From positions 310,001 to 374,000 of the forward strand of contig NZ_JACIDB010000003.1 of the NCBI RefSeq assembly GCF_014196115.1: a stretch of DNA of 64,000 nucleotides, in the 5' to 3' direction. How positions within the stretch are numbered: the first letter of the stretch is position 1; each line of letters opens with the position of its first letter. Under the pieces are notes generated by a model. It had not been told where the DNA came from, made no database searches, and saw only the letters and a list, made by a program, of their open reading frames with translations. This DNA is from Sphingomonas aquatilis. Its GTDB lineage: Bacteria > Pseudomonadota > Alphaproteobacteria > Sphingomonadales > Sphingomonadaceae. The position numbers were made by a program, and so were the translations under genes. Shown here piece after piece: positions 62,802 through 64,000 of this stretch.

Positions 62802-63224
62802 TTAGCGACGCGCGCGGCGCTTCGCCTTGTGCGGGGCCTGGCTCGCCTGCATGCAGCCGTCATACTGACCCTTCTTGCAGATCGGGTAGCTTTCCTTCGC
62901 CGGGGGCGGCGGGAAGGCCTGATCCGGGGTCGGCGCCTGACGGAAGACCGGGGGCAGCGTCGAACCCGGCGTACCGCCGGTCACGGCCGGGCCGGTCGGC
63001 GCATAGCCGCCGGCGGGCGAGCCGGTGGTTTCGGCGGGCGGCATGCTCGCCTGCGGTGCCGGGGCGGCGGGCGGCGGCGGCGGGGTCTGCGCGTCGGCGG
63101 GCGCCGCGGCAGGATCGGCCGGAGCCGGGGTCATCGTCTGGTCGGCGGGCGCGGGGGCCGGCGTGGTCTGCGCCATCACCGGCGCTGCGATCATCGCCGT
63201 GGCGGCGAGCAGAATGAGCTTCAT
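62802..63224 (-). CDS. Proline/alanine-rich secreted protein
   Basis: 140 residues: signal peptide MKLILLAATAMIAAPVMAQ, a long Pro/Ala/Thr-rich stretch (residues ~20–100), and a short C-terminal part with two cysteines (SYPICKKGQYDGCMQASQAPHKAKRRARR) and a basic end. GGAG precedes the ATG. Likely periplasmic or cell-surface; no function recognised. Confidence 0.75.
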   Translation of the reverse strand: MKLILLAATAMIAAPVMAQTTPAPAPADQTMTPAPADPAAAPADAQTPPPPPAAPAPQASMPPAETTGSPAGGYAPTGPAVTGGTPGSTLPPVFRQAPTPDQAFPPPPAKESYPICKKGQYDGCMQASQAPHKAKRRARR

Positions 63225-63334
63225 CGCGGGAATCTCCTTTGAAACCTCATGCGCCGACAGGTGTCAGCACCGAGGCCCAACGTCCCATCGCAGACTTTTC
63301 TCCTTCGTTTCGCCGCCGATTCGATTCTTTGCGA

Positions 63335-64000
63335 TTAAGTCCCTGAATCGAGGGAATAACCCGCAGAGCGCACGGTGCGGATCAGATCGGGCCGGTCGCC
63401 GATGTTGATCGCTTTGCGCAGGCGGCGGATGTGGACGTCGACCGTCCGGCTCTCGATATCGCTGTCATGGCCCCATACCGCGTCGAGCAGGCGTTCGCGG
63501 CTGAACACCCAGCCGGGGTGTTCCAGGAAGTGCTTGAGCAGGCGGAATTCGGTAGGCCCCAGCGGCACGACCTCGCCGCCGCGGCGGACCTTGTGGCCGA
63601 CCGTGTCCATCTCGATATCGTCATAGGTCAGCGCTTCGCCGGCGAGCGCCGGGCGGACGCGACGCAGCACCGCGCTGACGCGGGCGACGAGTTCGCGGGG
63701 CGAGAAGGGCTTGGTGACATAATCGTCGGCGCCGGTTTCCAGGCCGCGGATGCGATCCTCTTCCTCGCCCCGCGCGGTCAGCATGATGATCGGCACGTTC
63801 TGCGTTTCGGTCATGCGGCGCAGGCGGCGGCAGACCTCGATCCCCGACAGCCCTTCGACCATCCAATCGAGCAGCACGATGTCGGGCGTCTTTTCCTTGG
63901 CGAGCAGCAACGCCTCCTCGCCATCGGGGGTATGGGCGACGTCGAAATCCTCACGCTTGAAGTGATAGATGAGCAATTCGGCGAGAGCGGCATCGTCCTC
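63335..64000 (-). CDS. phoB: Phosphate regulon response regulator PhoB (5' truncated)
   Basis: OmpR/PhoB-family DNA-binding regulator activated under phosphate limitation by PhoR. The frame runs out of the window at 64000, beginning EDDAALAELLIYHFKRE. Receiver features: phospho-acceptor Asp in VLLDWMVEG, T/S in LTAR, K in TKPFSP; then a winged-helix domain with GPTEFRLLKHFLEHPGWVFSRERLLDAVWG and SRTVDVHIRRLRKAI ... RTVRSAGYSL. The WMVEG around the Asp matches PhoB (LDWMLP-type) rather than OmpR. About 222 residues are visible, most of the protein. Confidence 0.88.
   Translation of the reverse strand, partial: EDDAALAELLIYHFKREDFDVAHTPDGEEALLLAKEKTPDIVLLDWMVEGLSGIEVCRRLRRMTETQNVPIIMLTARGEEEDRIRGLETGADDYVTKPFSPRELVARVSAVLRRVRPALAGEALTYDDIEMDTVGHKVRRGGEVVPLGPTEFRLLKHFLEHPGWVFSRERLLDAVWGHDSDIESRTVDVHIRRLRKAINIGDRPDLIRTVRSAGYSLDSGT

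Overview
The window reads as chromosome of a sphingomonad (order Sphingomonadales, probably Sphingomonas). It is high-GC with strong G/C at third codon positions. It carries a complete PhyR–NepR–EcfG general stress response locus with a PhyP-type partner, an alphaproteobacterial dcw cluster, DUF1800/DUF1501 and SPOR genes, and several intergenic palindromic repeat families that I recognise from sphingomonads. The assignment rests on protein content and gene order; there is no rRNA gene in the window.

Layout. 1–13616: dcw cluster on the + strand: murF (5' truncated), mraY, murD, ftsW, murG, murC, a small helical protein, murB, ddl, ftsQ, ftsA, ftsZ. Genes mostly overlap or abut, except where palindromic repeats sit before murD and ddl. 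13617–14165 is repeat-rich non-coding DNA. 14166–26827: + strand housekeeping genes: TPR/SPOR protein, dgt-like, DUF1800 and DUF1501, then argS, a SPOR protein, nagZ, scpAB and tatABC. 26828–31313: the stress locus: entericidin-like lipoprotein, a predicted small RNA, phyP and nepR leftward; phyR, a tiny membrane protein and ecfG rightward. 31387–37272: glnE, peroxiredoxin, MFS exporter, an acidic protein and an outer-membrane barrel protein. 37388–40629: accessory genes (HNH protein, HTH protein, orphan ExbD, a ParE-type toxin–antitoxin pair, a DUF4145 gene of lower GC). 40636–45150: nrdB and nrdA separated by small genes and repeats. 45615–52647: isoaspartyl methyltransferase-like lipoprotein, P-loop kinase-like protein, prolyl hydroxylase-like oxygenase, a GGDEF–EAL–PilZ protein and class I fumarase. 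52763–55588: a leftward XRE-regulator operon with three related membrane proteins, divergent from a hemerythrin–GNAT pair. 55589–64000: a structured intergenic region, two lipoproteins, a PRC-barrel protein, uvrB, ferredoxin-NADP reductase, an SDR, a Pro-rich secreted protein and the C-terminal part of phoB.

How it fits together. The first 13.6 kb builds peptidoglycan precursors and the divisome. The stress locus is a partner-switch: phosphorylated PhyR captures NepR and frees the sigma factor EcfG, and PhyP opposes this. I found six sites resembling the EcfG promoter (GGAAC-N16/17-CGTT or close variants). They precede nepR–phyP, the entericidin gene, the acidic protein gene, the barrel-protein gene, the PRC-barrel gene and, most interestingly, a gene-free 100-base stretch on the minus strand beside phyP. 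That stretch folds into two hairpins with C-rich loops, an architecture reminiscent of the Caulobacter stress sRNA GsrN. Other candidates for undescribed biology are the XRE/three-paralogue membrane operon with a perfect 16-bp palindrome at its promoter, and a 365-bp region holding a 14-base Shine–Dalgarno perfectly complementary to the 16S rRNA tail.
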